Shown here: positions 1 through 11,063 of the stretch, piece by piece
How the letters are laid out: every line of letters begins with the position of its first letter
How positions within the stretch are numbered: the first letter of the stretch is position 1
Assembly: GCA_022495995.1 (NCBI GenBank)
Contig: JAFEMH010005398.1
Location: forward strand, 62,001-126,000
Length of the DNA: 64,000 bases
Source of the DNA: Adenophora triphylla var. japonica
Lineage: Eukaryota; Streptophyta; Magnoliopsida; Asterales; Campanulaceae
Reading direction: 5' to 3'
Program-made: the position numbers and the translations under genes
The notes under the pieces: generated by a model
Database searches by the model: none
Told to the model about the DNA's origin: nothing
The model's input: the letters and a program-made list of their open reading frames with translations, nothing else

Positions 1-140
1 TATAAATGTTGAAAGTCGACGGACTATAAATGTTGCGAGTCAATGTAAGTCGTGATAAATGATGCGAGTCAATTTATGGATGATGAAAAATGTAAGAGTC
101 TAGGGACTATAAAAAGGAAAGTCTCTGAACTATGAATGAG
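1..140. repeat. Degenerate short tandem repeats of element D
   Basis: Variants of 'ataaatgttg' followed by 'gagtc' recur roughly every 30 bases (for example near 2, 25, 54 and 90). The position, between the missing pol and the antisense gene, matches the 80-bp tandem array of element C. Hypervariable tandem repeats here are known for Tat/Ogre elements. Confidence 0.5.
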
Positions 141-744
141 GAAAAGGTTTATCTCGCATTAAGGGCATGAACATAAGTCGCTATGAAAGATATCATTCTC
201 TCGCCGTATAACAAAGGAAAGATAAGGCAAAAAGAAGGAAATTATTTTAAGTATGAAGCAAAAGAAGATTAAGAAAGGGTTAGAGCCAAATGGCGACAAG
301 AGATGAGTCGCACAATATGCATTATAAGTAAAGTCGCCTAAAGACGACTTCATTTTTTCGATGGGAGTATATGTGTAGGGTACCTGTCATGCAAAAGAGA
401 TTTTTTGATAAACTATCAAAACAATGAATGACGAAATAAGTGAAACATGAAAATAAAGGGGCAAGCACAAAGGCCGCGAATATACATTGTTTATAGGCTC
501 GCAGGCCCCAAAAGAAAAGAAAGTAAATTGTTTAGACATCATGGCAAGTTACAAAAGTTGTTTGAAGAAAGCTAAATGTTAAGGAGAAGTTAAGCTGAGG
601 CATTGGGATCATCAGTTGATGCGGCTTGAGTTGAACTTGAAGTCGCGAGGGCAAGAGATTTAGCGTCATCTAAAAGCTTGTGTTTATGATCGAGTAAGTC
701 GCCCCACAAAGCAAGGGCATTTGGGTTCTTAATGTAAGGAGCGG

Positions 745-3700
745 TCAAGGCGATTTACCCAATAAAGCATCTTCATCAGCAAGATCTTTAAGCTCCTCAG
801 GAGTGAAAGGAACCAAGGAGTGACCACGGCGACTTACCTCGCTGAAAATGGGCTCTGAACCCCAATGGGCAAGCTTTTCAATAGTAATGGCCGGAATTTC
901 ATCAACATCAGCTGCTGCGGCCCGCATGACTTGAAGGGAAGTCTGGTTTCCAATATCAGAAATGTCATCGGTTAGTTGAGCTACGTCAGCATTAAGAAGT
1001 AATTCTCGCGGCTTTCCCAAATGCCTCTTCTTTAAGCCTGGCAATCTCGTCATGTAAAGATTGAGTGTCGGCTGCATGATTTTCCTTTAAAGCTTCATTC
1101 TCGCTCCTCAATTTGGCGGTATGCTCCTTAGCAGAGTTGAGTTCATTGGTGGCGGTGGTGAGGTCAGATTTGGTGGTATTAAGATCAGTCAGGGTACGGT
1201 CAAGTTGATCTTGGGAAGTAGCCAGGTCGGACTTTAATTTGTCGCGCTCTTCCTCCAAGTTTTTGATGGTGGTTTCTCGCCGAGTGACCCTGCCCTTGAG
1301 AATATCTTTGTCGCGCTTCAAGATTTGGTTTGTAGCCTTTAAGCTCGTAGATTCATTATCGAGACGAGTATTTTGCTCGCTCATACCCATGATAGAAGAT
1401 CCAAGCTGAAAAAGGTAACAAAGGAAAGTTAAAAAGTAACTGAAAATAAAGGAAATGTTAATAAAGGGAAAAAAGAGCAACGTACCAATGAAAAATAGAG
1501 TCCAGCCTGACAAGCGGCGTGATCGGGATCCATGTGGGCGACACGTTGAACTTGAAGTTGGTCGCTAGCTCGGATCAAAGCAGAGCTACCTAGCATGCAA
1601 TCTTCCGCGCTGCGAGTTTCTTCAATCAGTCCCTTTATATGGGGGACTTTAGCAATCTCCTTACTTAGCTCAAAAAGCCCGGCGAAATCAGTAGGTTTTA
1701 AAAAGTTTTCTTGAAGCCAGCTGGGTTGAGGAAGTGTGGACGAAGTGTTTGGGTCGCGAGGAGTGGGAGGAGAGCTGGAAATGTTGGTAAGGTCGCAAAC
1801 TTCCGTCTCGCGTGAAGAAGGAATCACAGTTTGATTAGGCTCGTCGTGGTGGACTTCCAAAGAAGGAGAATTAATTGGGACAAATTCAGATGGGGAAATC
1901 TCGACATTTTCTGGCAAAGGGGCGGTATTAGTGAGCGGAATGACATTGGGAGCGATATTGATATTAGAAGTCATTGAGGTAGAGATTGGCGGGATAATAG
2001 CTTCAGTAGATGGAGAAATTGAAACGATGGTAGGATTAGGCGGGATGACTTCTTGTGGAGGTGGGGCGACGCTTGTTGATACGGAAGCAATTCTCTTTTG
2101 TCGCTTGGCTCGAGCAGCAGCATTAGTAAGCCTAGCTCTGCTTTTGGCTGTGTTCTGGGACTTTTCTAATGCTATTTCTTCTGTGTCTTTGCCATCGCGA
2201 GATATGGGCAAAGGAAGATTTGCAGGAAGGGCGGCAAGAGCAGCGTCGCGAGCACTTGCAAGACCTTTCCGGAGTCTATCATTTGCCTCGGTTTCAAGGT
2301 CGGCAGCTTGACGACTTTCCATTGATTTCGCTCTGTGATCTAGAAAAAAGAAAAAGGAGGATAAGAGTTAGAAAAACGACAATATGAATTAAAAGTGAGA
2401 AAGAGCTAAGTTCAAGAAGGAACATACAAAGAACAGTATTCATGGCGGAACAGTGACGAGTACCCTTGCATGACTGGCACTCATAAGCATACTTATTTCC
2501 TGTATGTCGCTCCCACCCATCAAAGTGAACATGGCTTATGGGAACTCGCGGTTGAACGCGGGGCAAGTTGTCAGCAATGCCCACTTGGTTGAGCAATCCT
2601 CTATCTCGTAAAATGCCTCTCCAAGAAATGAGAGGTTGGGGAGTACTAACAGGAGAATTTTCGGGACGAGTGGCTAAGGCGCGAATGGCGGCAATAAGGG
2701 CATTGTCTCCAGCCACGGGCGCAGATTTTGACTCAATCTGAGGATTTATAGGGTAAAGATCGGCGGGGTGAGACCACCCCACACGAGAAACAATGAAAAG
2801 AGGATCGTCCATCCAGTCATGAACTTTTGTAGGAAGGGGAGTAAGGACCTTGGGACCTCTTTGGTATTGTAGAGAAAGACGGGTTTCAACTACATCATCT
2901 TCAAGTTGGTCACAGTTTGGTTTTGTTTATAGCCTTTGAATAAAGTAAGTAAGGCAGCAATAGAGGGTTCTTTGCGAAGGGAGCGACAAATAACAATAAA
3001 GGCAGTAATGATTCTAAGGGCATTGGGATGAATTTCAGTGATCAGGGCTTGGGCTTTGAATAAGATTTCGCAAAGGAAAGGATCAAGAGGAATTCTAAGT
3101 CCTGCTTTGAGCCGGGAAGGGAAAACTACTATACCATCACGCATTTCTCTTAAATGAGCGAGAGATAGGGCGCCTTGATAGTCAGAAATTTGGTAAATGG
3201 GACTATCTATGTGGTATGATCCGCGCCAATCAGAATGGGATTGGGAATGAGGGAACCGTTATCCGGGTGCGAGTGATGATCCCGCCTCGGCATGGGCGGG
3301 ATTGGTAAAGAGGGTACCTTCGTGCAAGCGGAGATTTTGAACTCTTGAAGAAGAGGGATTCTGGAAGCCGCCGCGGAGAAGAAGCCGTTGATCACTATCT
3401 CGCAGGATTCACTGGAAGGAGAAGAAGAAAGGACTGATTTATAATGCATCCTACGTTTGGAAAAAGGATCAGCGACACAATGGGATTCAGATGAGTCGCT
3501 TAAATTGGGTTCATATTTGTCCTTGATAAATCGAACTAATTCTGTGTGTGAAGTAAAAATACGGGACATAGGGGCTGAAGGTGAAAGAAAGAAGCGGCCT
3601 TGGATTTCGAGAGAGTCGATTATCGAAGGATCCACCCAATTCTCAACAAGTAGCCTAATTATGTCGGCCTTGGGCAATCTCGCCCAAGTGGTTCGCAGGC

Positions 3701-3773
3701 GTCTATATAGACCGCCTGAAACCTGGCATATACCGTATCTAACCCGCCTAGCACAAGTTTTATATCTAGCCAT
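745..3773 (-). pseudogene. Antisense gene of element D: 'gypsy-type putative transposase' (PF04195-like) with coiled coil
   Basis: Read on the minus strand, a series of open segments forms a split gene. The likely start is the ATG at 3773 (protein begins MARYKTCARR). Segments follow at 3207-3773, 2890-3190, 2294-2812, 1429-2322, 992-1513 and 745-1077, with intron-like AT-rich gaps near 2330-2420 and 1400-1490. Residues GLRIPLDPFLCEIL and HPNALRIITAFIV match the core of the plant family Pfam calls putative gypsy-type transposon (PF04195); naming is from memory of the family. The C-terminal part (about 992-1370) is a long Lys/Glu-rich coiled coil. Element C carries a homologue in the same antisense position. 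A stop at 3207 followed by continuation in another frame suggests decay. Function is unknown; the 'transposase' name is historical. Confidence 0.65.
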
Positions 3774-3849
3774 GAAGGGTAGTTTGGGAAAAATTTTATG
3801 GGGTGAAGGAATAACAAGATTCAAATAATTGGGACAAAAATATGGAAAT

Positions 3850-4440
3850 CAAAACTAAGGGTTTAAAGAATATGAAGGGTTTTGAAAAAAATACCTGATG
3901 ATGAGTAAAATCTGGGTCGGAAAAGATGAAGAGTCACCGGAAAAGATGAACAGGCGCCGGAAAAGAAGGTAGAGTCCTGAGGATCGAGAAATAATGCACC
4001 AAATCACTGTCCAGATGGTTAGAAATGAACAGAAGAAAGGTCAAGAAACAATTTTGGGGAGAAAATCGTTGAATGAACGGTGAAAATGAAGAAGAACAGT
4101 CGGAATCAAGGTTGGGGTTTCGTCGGAGTTTGTAAGAGTTCAAGTGAGGATGAAGAAGAGTAAAAAGGGGAATGGCGGAAGTAATTTGGTATTTATATGA
4201 GAGAGGGTTTCAAGGAAATGATTGATGTGACGTTTGGGAAAAATTTTAAAATTTTCCCTCACAATTTGGCACAATTCCCAAATGACGGCCCGTTAAAATC
4301 TAAAAGGATACCCTGAAAGGGACACGTGTATGGATGGAGATTTCAATGGTAGCTTCTTGAAGAAGGATTTATGTGTCGCAGAATAAGGAGGAGTTAAACA
4401 TAAAGTTTTTGGCGAGACCATAAATGAATCTCGCCATAAA
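3850..4440. other. Non-coding stretch of element D between antisense gene and LTR
   Basis: This is the promoter-side flank of the antisense gene. It contains short purine-rich repeats ('ggaaaagatgaa', 'gccggaaaagaag') and no credible reading frame. The region probably drives the antisense gene, but no clear TATA element was identified. Confidence 0.4.
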
Positions 4441-4452
4441 CTTAGGGGCTTC

Positions 4453-5200
4453 TGATGCTGTCCAGTAATAACAATTGGGCCTGGCCCAAATCTATTAGCG
4501 AGAGAGTAACCGATGGGTCCAAAAGTGGGATACGACCCAAGAAGGAGATGAGGTTACCGGCGACCCAAAGAGGATCATAGGAATGCGAGACAGGAAGTAT
4601 CCCGCTAATTTCGTTAAGAAGGGGGAAGTCAAGATAGTAATAGCGACATATTATGAGGAAAGCCTGCGATAAAGACTAAAGGCGAGACATGATGACGAGG
4701 CGAGACATGATAGTAAATGACCTTATCCGGCGAGATAGGGATCCCAGTTGATGTTCACCAGAGGCGGCATATAAATATCTATCAGGTGGGACCCATTAGA
4801 CGGTTATGCATTGGGATTGATGATCACGTGTTGAGGGTTTACTTTATAAAAGACCAATGATGTGGTGACACGTGGCAGGAGGCGTGAAATGTGAGGATGT
4901 CACATGCAAGGCACGAGGATAAAGGGTATAAATAAGATGGGAAAGCTTCATTCCAAGGTACGTCCATTGATACACACAGATCCATCTTCAATATTGTTAG
5001 TTTACCTCTCTTTAAAACAAACACTTATCCTCACGCCGGAGGGGCTTACGCCGGAGCCGCCCCCGACTTAGTTAACGTTTGATTGTGTGCAGATCAGTCG
5101 GAGAAGAAGGAGCCGAAGATATCGAGAATAGACTACAACGGTGAGGTTGCTGTTGAGAAAGATCCTGGCAACATCAAATACTACTTCCACTGTCCCACCA
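4453..5200 (+). repeat. 3' LTR of element D
   Basis: It begins TGATGCTG directly after a G-rich purine tract (cttaggggcttc), as expected for a 3' LTR. It contains a TATA box at 4927 and, near its end (5027-5079), a motif 'cacgccggagg' plus 'cgcccccgacttagtt' that is shared with the LTR of element C. The exact 3' end is unsure. Confidence 0.75.
4927..4934 (+). promoter_or_regulatory. LTR TATA box (element D)
   Basis: The sequence TATAAATA lies about 475 bases into the LTR, where the U3/R boundary is expected. Confidence 0.6.
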
Positions 5201-5285
5201 AAATATTTGTAGAGAAGATAAGTTTTATCCTCAATACTTGTTGTTTTAATATTGTCTTTAAATAATTATTATTACGTACGACGTA

Positions 5286-5547
5286 ATTCCTCCGTGTCAC
5301 CTCAAATCCTATCAACTTTTTTTGGTACGGAGATAAATAGGAGAGTTTTTGGTACGGAGATAAATAGGAAAGAGGTATCTGATTGTGAAAATTAAAATAG
5401 GAGAGATGTTATGAGTACAAAAGTAATGTAGAATAGATAATGAGCAAGAGGATTAATAAAGATTTTAGGTCATTTTAAAAAGTCCGATTTGAGATAAAAC
5501 AAACGAAAATGACAAAAAGTCTGTGTGAAATGGGACGGAGGAAATAT
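5286..5547. mobile_element. Stowaway-like MITE
   Basis: Inverted ends 'ttcctccgtgtcac' and 'gggacggaggaaa' flank about 260 bp of AT-rich DNA next to TA dinucleotides. It holds a local duplication of 'ggtacggagataaatagga'. The ends are more diverged than in the other Stowaway-like copies here. Confidence 0.6.
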
Positions 5548-5822
5548 ACCCTTATTTATGGTAAGAAAGTACATTATAAAAGCATTTAATTAACTAAATT
5601 GAATCATTTTTAGGGTAATTTAGTATTTTTTTTACATGCAATAAATATAGTATTTCTTAATTAATATGTTAACAAGTACTATTTTGGAAAAAATGAATGA
5701 AGTAAAATTTGTTATTGATACATTTTTAAAAATACTGCAACAACAATGAAGTCTTGATGAAGTCTTAGGCTCAAAATGTATGAGGTCTACAATTAACAAT
5801 TTTTAATCACCCCTTTTATATA

Positions 5823-6175
5823 CTCCCTCCGTCCCACTTCAAGGTTCACCTTTCCTTTTTGGTTCGTCCCACTTCAAGGTTCCCTTCCTTAAATGGAAAG
5901 TTTTCCATTTATTTATACCCTTATCATCTCCTTATATTTACAAAAAAACCATTCTCTCTCCTATTCCCTACCACACATTTCATATCTTAACTTACTATTC
6001 CTCCCACTCATTCTCTCTCCTATTAAATATTTTTAACTTTTACATTCTCTCTCCTATTCTCTACCACACATTTAACTTTTACATTCTCTTTCCTCAAATT
6101 TTCTACCCATTTTAATTAATTTTCTTAAAAAGCGTGTCCACACCAAGGTGGAACCTTGGTGTGGGACGGAGGGAG
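5823..6175. mobile_element. Stowaway-like (Tc1/mariner) MITE
   Basis: Terminal inverted repeats CTCCCTCCGTCCCA and TGGGACGGAGGGAG are exact and are flanked by TA on both sides. The 353-bp interior has no coding capacity. This is the commonest transposon type in the window. Confidence 0.9.
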
Positions 6176-6435
6176 TAGTATATTGCTTGTACCATATTAA
6201 AATTACATTAAATTGTTTCTTTAAATTTCTGTATATATATAGAGTTTATTTGCCAACAGAGACCTAATGATAATTATTTTTATACAATGTAGAAAGTAAT
6301 ATTCTATCTAAAAATATGTATCGTTGTCTCTTTTCAAATATAATTTTTAACAATAAAGTACTTCCTCTATTCAAAAATAAATTATCTAATTTTAAAGGCA
6401 CACTTTAGAAAATTAACACCTAACATGAGTAGTAC

Positions 6436-6540
6436 CTAAAGGAGTGATTTAGTGGTAAAGCCAATCCTCACACTCGATGAGCGTTAAGGTTCAAACCTTC
6501 TCCTCGAGTCCTCGGCTTCTGACTCAAGAAAGAAAAACAA
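6436..6540 (+). repeat. tRNA-derived SINE-like fragment
   Basis: An A-box-like 'agtggtaaagcc' is followed by a B-box-like 'ggttcaaacc' and an A-rich end. No target duplication was found, so this is a tentative SINE head or tRNA relic. Confidence 0.35.
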
Positions 6541-6755
6541 AAACTAGCATAAGGAAAAAATGATCTATTTTACTGAAACTTATGGCCTTGTAGAGCATGG
6601 TCCAAATATTTATCAAAAGAGGCCCAAATAAATAGACTGATCCAAACAAACCATTTTTATATCTTTGGGCCTGGGTCTACTCTTTGGGCCTGGGTCTACA
6701 CACTTAGTAGTTGAATAAAATTGTGGCATGTTTTTTCTGTAAGATAGAAAAAATA

Positions 6756-7250
6756 CAATAGAAACTCGTTAAACTAATTCTCACTCGATAAATTATAAGC
6801 TCTCTAAAATAATAAATTTATCTAGTCCCGACTTTGGTCAATTAAAAAAATTATAATAATTAATAAAATAATAAGATAATAATTTTTTAGAAGACCCCTT
6901 TATAATTTTAGGTCCCACGAAAACTATAAATTAATAATTCTTAGAAATTGTCAAAATAATTATTACAATTTAATGAAAATATGACTCTATAGTTGTTTGT
7001 TTTCTTTAAAAAATCAAATCTAGTTAAAAGCCATCTCTAATTTTTCTTGTGTACAATTAATTCAAAGTTATTATTAACTTCCAATATCTTTCAATTTATT
7101 ATTTACATACAATGAATTTAGTTTAACAAAAATCTAAAATTCATCTAATCGACTAAAAGCTTTTTAAATTAAAAATTATCAATTTATTGATAAATTAATA
7201 AATCTATAAATCTGTCTCTGACATTATTAATTTATATAGAATTTTTATTG
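6756..7250. mobile_element. AT-rich inverted-repeat element
   Basis: The left end (caatagaaactcg...) and the reverse complement of the right end (caataaaaattct...) align over several tens of bases with repeated 'ataaattaat' motifs. It has no coding capacity and its superfamily is unclear. The right edge touches the target site of the following SINE. Confidence 0.45.
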
Positions 7251-7261
7251 TTAGTAAATCC

Positions 7262-7454
7262 ATTTATTTATTTTTTTTTTGTTTTTTCCGTAAATAAGGA
7301 GATCAACACATTTCACCACTCCCCCTTGATGCACTTCACAGAGGCGCCACATCTTAGGGAGGCAATGTCATTCCCTCTAACTGCGGTGGGGAATCGAACC
7401 CATTACCTTCGCGCTGAAAGTTGAACGTAACCATCGCAGTAAGATCTCGCATGC
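7262..7454 (-). mobile_element. tRNA-derived SINE
   Basis: On the minus strand it has a tRNA-like head with B-box 'gggttcgattccc' and a poly(A) tail (seen as a T tract near 7268-7287). A perfect 14-bp target-site duplication 'ttgttagtaaatcc' flanks it at 7248-7261 and 7455-7468. Confidence 0.85.
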
Positions 7455-7701
7455 TTGTTAGTAAATCCTGTGGAATGGGCCTGGAGATCTGGTGCACGCC
7501 TGCGAGGAGTTAGCTTGGGCTTCAGCCAAATATGTTTATGTTCGACTATGCATTATTGGGCTTCCTGGGGAGTATTTTTGACACAAAAATATGATAATAA
7601 AAAAGTTGCTGAGCAAAAAACAATATTTTATTGGTTAAATAGACTACTAGTACTTGTCACACACACCGATTAAAATCATCAATTTTGAAACGAAAAAAAT
7701 G

Positions 7702-8455
7702 CCCCAGATGGTGATGGGCAAACGGGATGGCCCGTCTCGGTCCGTACGAATCAACTCGCGGGCGGAAAGGGTTGAAGCCCGTGAGCCCGTGTGATGAAAC
7801 GGGCCTAAAATCGGCCCGGCCCATTTTGGACTGTCCAAGCCCGCTTGTTTGTGCCGGATCTGAAGATCCACAGATTAAACGGGTTTTCCTATTTATTATT
7901 ATTTTAAAAAAATCAGAAAAAATATGGAAAAAATAAAAAGTAATTTAGTATTTTATAAGCTATTTTTTAAAATATAAATTCACTTAGACATAAGAAAATT
8001 AGTTGTTTTATATATAAAAAAAATAGAAAAAAACTTAACAAATGAAAGTATATAAAAGAAAAGAGGGAGGGACTACCCTTTATTTTTGTTTTATTTTTTA
8101 AATTGTTTATTGACTAGGAAATAATATTTTAGACTTTTTTTATTACTAATATTTTTTACAAATATGTATATAAAAAAAGATAAAAAAAAAACTAAACAAA
8201 TGGAAGTAAATAAAATAAAAGAGGGACGGACTACCCTTTATTTATTTTTTATTGACTAGTCACGGGCCAAAGACCAAACGGAACTTCTGATCCGCGGGCC
8301 AAAGCTCGGTTCGTACGGACATCTCTGATCCAAGCTCATCCCGTATACGAAGCGGGCTAAATGGATAATGGGTCACTGGACGGGCACGGACCAAGTGAGC
8401 TGCGGGCCACAGGCCGAACGGCCGCCCACGAACCTTGGCCAAAATGGCCATCTCC
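7702..8455. mobile_element. GC-ended non-autonomous hAT-like element
   Basis: Two GC-rich blocks (7702-7880 and 8260-8455, full of 'gggcc'/'cggcccg' words) enclose an AT-rich core holding two similar 'gagggacggactaccctttattt' versions. The approximate ends are 'gatggtgatgggc' and 'ggccatctc' with weak 8-bp flank similarity. Boundaries and class are tentative. Confidence 0.4.
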
Positions 8456-8695
8456 GGCCCCAGATAAATTTCAAAATTAAAATTATTGCCATGCAATCAG
8501 ACTGGTGGCCATGTTTTTTATTCTATTGTTTGTTTTGTGTCAGGCGGCTTGTGTATCTGTACGAGTATTTAGTGGTGAGTGGAGGGAGACGCAGAGACAG
8601 ACAGCTCCTTCTCCCACCTTTGTACGGACAATTCTCATCTCTCCCACTACTATTATTCTTACATATATTTCCATTAATATACATACTGTGTATGG
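8456..8695. other. No feature recognised
   Basis: Short open frames occur here, but none shows domain content. This is likely intergenic sequence between two transposons. Confidence 0.5.
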
Positions 8696-9985
8696 GAATT
8701 TTTTTTCAAATAATACATTTTTAAAATTTTATTTATCAAAGTGATTTACTGTTCAAACTTTTTTCCAAAATATCTCATTTTTTGAAAACTCGCTACACCG
8801 TGTAGCGAGTTTATAATTTTTCAATTAAAATCGCTACACGGTGTAGCGATTTTAAATTTACTAAATTTTATTTAATATTCATACTTAAAAAAAAAAAACA
8901 ACAAACAAACAAACCAAATTTGAAATCGCTACAGAGTGTAGCGATTTCAAATTGGCACATATCTAAACCAAACAAACAATAAAGTCCACCACGCACACTC
9001 TATACTAATAATAATACTAATAATAATAATAATAAGTACTTCCTCCGACTCTAAATTACAAAATATTACAAAATAATAATATAAAAATTATATATTAATA
9101 ATAAAGAAAACTAAATAGAAATATTATTTTTTTCATCTCAAATAAATATTTTAAAAAATGTACTTTTATAAAAAAATATTTTTTATTTCAAAAATAAATA
9201 TTTCTTTCGACTCAAAATGAATAACCAAAAAATAATAATACATTTTTTATCTCAAAAAAATGAGCATTACTTCCTTCATCTCAATGAATATTTTAAAAAA
9301 ATGATACTCTCATTTGGCTCAAAAATTAATATCATATTTTGAGACGAAGCACTAACATTACAAACATTAATTTTAGAGGCGAATGAAGTAGTATTCATTT
9401 TTAAAATATTCATTGAGATGAAGGAAGTAATGCTCATTTTTTTGAGATAAAAAATGTAGTATTATTTTTTGGTTATTCATTTTGAGTCGAAAGAAATATT
9501 TATTTTTGAAATGAAAAATATTTTTTTTATAGAAGTACATTTTTTAAAATATTTATTTGAGATAAAAAATAATATTTCTATTTAGTTTTCTTTATTATTA
9601 ATATATAATTTTTATATTATTATTTTGTAATATTTTGTAATTTAGAGTCGGAGGAAGTACTTATCATTATTAGTATTATTATTAGTATAGAGTGTGCGTG
9701 GTGGACTTTGTTGTTTGTTTGGTTTAGATATGTGCCAATTTGAAAAATCGCTACACCTTGTAGCGATTTCAAATTTGGTTTTTTTTTTTTTTTAAAGCAT
9801 GAGTATTAAATAAAATTTAGTAAATTTAAAATCTCTACACCGTGTAGTGATTTTAATTGAAAAATTATAAACTCGCTACACGGTGTAGCGAGTTTTCAAA
9901 AAATGGGACATTTTGGAAAAAAGTTTGAACAGTAAGTCACTTTGGTAAATAAAATTTTAAAAATGTATTATTTGAGAAAAAATTC
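8696..9985. mobile_element. 1.29-kb foldback (MULE-like) element with six internal palindromes
   Basis: The whole interval is an inverted repeat. The arms of about 640 bp pair from the outer GAATTTTTT...CAAATAATAC ends to a short loop near 9336-9360. Each arm carries three palindromes of the type TCGCTACACGGTGTAGCGA (about 8787, 8829, 8924 on the left; 9746, 9830, 9869 on the right). The flanks 'tactgtgtatg' and 'tactgtatg' look like a 9-11 bp target duplication with a 2-bp indel, as Mutator-like elements make. It has no transposase. A transcript across it would fold into a very long hairpin. Confidence 0.75.
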
Positions 9986-10026
9986 TACTGTATGGGCCAA
10001 ATTGAACATTAGTTTATCCAGGTCTT

Positions 10027-10276
10027 TTTTTTTTTTTTCCCAAGTTTTCAGCTTTGTCGGACTAAATTCTGGACCACCAGCCCTTTAGTGACTGGCGGAG
10101 GTAAATCGCGGGATGTGCTCGAATGACACAGGTTTGAGAACATGTCAACTAATATCACATACAAGGTCCAACCCCAGAAAAAATCAAATTGCTTCCATCA
10201 GAAATCGAACCCACGTTACATGCCTCCATAATTTTATGTTTCCCTCCTTTTACCACTCGGCTATGCCCTAAAGGAC
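10027..10276 (-). mobile_element. tRNA-derived SINE (family with 'cgcgatttacc' tail)
   Basis: It runs from a T tract (poly-A on the minus strand) to a tRNA-like head with 'aatcgaacccacg' as the B-box complement. It is flanked by a duplication of about 27 bp starting 'aattgaac' and ending 'tatccaggtctt' (10000-10026 and 10277-10303, one mismatch). The tail matches copies at 34000 and 52105. Confidence 0.85.
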
Positions 10277-10303
10277 AATTGAACGTTAGTTTATCCAGGT
10301 CTT

Positions 10304-11063
10304 TATCTATTGTTAAATTGTTAGAGTTACCATTTACAGTGATACAGTGTTCGGTAAGAATAGTATAAGGAATGGGATTAATATTTAAATTATCCGAATA
10401 TCCACTATTCATCTTCTTAAATGTTTCTTTAACAAATAAAACCCATTTATAATTTACATATTATTAAAAAGGGTAAATTATAAAATAGGGTCTAACGTTC
10501 ACTAGGTGTTACCAGTTTAGGGCCCTACATCCAAAATTTAGCGAAATAGGACTTAACTTGTCACTTTGTTTGCAAAATAAGGCTTTATGACGGATTTCAT
10601 TTGAAAAATCAGTTAAGTCACATATGACTTACATGTGATTGACAAGATTGATCAGTTTGAAATTGGTATTAGTTATAAAGGGGTTAAATGAAAATACTTA
10701 AAATCAAAGTTGAAAAACATAAAATTTTAAATTTTAAATAATCAAAATGTAAAATAAAATAACAAATATATTAAACTAATTATTTTCATTATTTTTTAAA
10801 TATAAACAAATAAGTCCTTTCCTTCAAAAAAATAAAATAAATAAACGTTATTAATAAAATTTTCAAAACTAAATGATAATTAACTATAGTTTTATATTAA
10901 TTTACTATATTAAATGACAAGTAATTTTATTTTTATAATAATTTACTGTATTAATTAAATGTACGAGCTTCCCTTCGCCATAACAATGGCCGGCCCCATT
11001 CTAAACTCCATCAATATCAGATTAGACGCTCACACCGTCAACGTACTCCTTCGTCACAGCAAA
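10304..11063. other. AT-rich intergenic stretch
   Basis: No gene, repeat boundary or RNA signal is recognisable on either strand. Confidence 0.5.

Larger units (their letters stand above)
1..5200 (+). mobile_element. Tat-type Ty3/gypsy LTR retrotransposon 'D', 3' part
   Basis: This is the 3' end of a plus-strand LTR retrotransposon whose gag-pol and 5' LTR lie left of the window. The order is degenerate tandem repeats (1-140), a multi-exon gene in antisense (745-3773), a G-rich purine tract (about 4443-4452), then an LTR (4453 to about 5200). Element C at 12389-24945 has the same order, and its pol carries the extra RNase H that defines the Tat clade, so the assignment of D is by homology of the antisense protein and of an LTR motif. 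The 3' boundary is uncertain (5176 or 5200, both ending in CA) because the partner LTR and target duplication are not visible. Confidence 0.8.

Noticed and set aside
1931..2311. Plus-strand frame of 126 codons in element D
   Set aside because: It is the mirror of the minus-strand antisense gene; Gly/Ala-rich composition with no domain.
8787..9890. Repeated palindromes as a CRISPR-like array
   Set aside because: Spacing is irregular, copies are mirror-placed by the foldback, and the DNA is plant nuclear.
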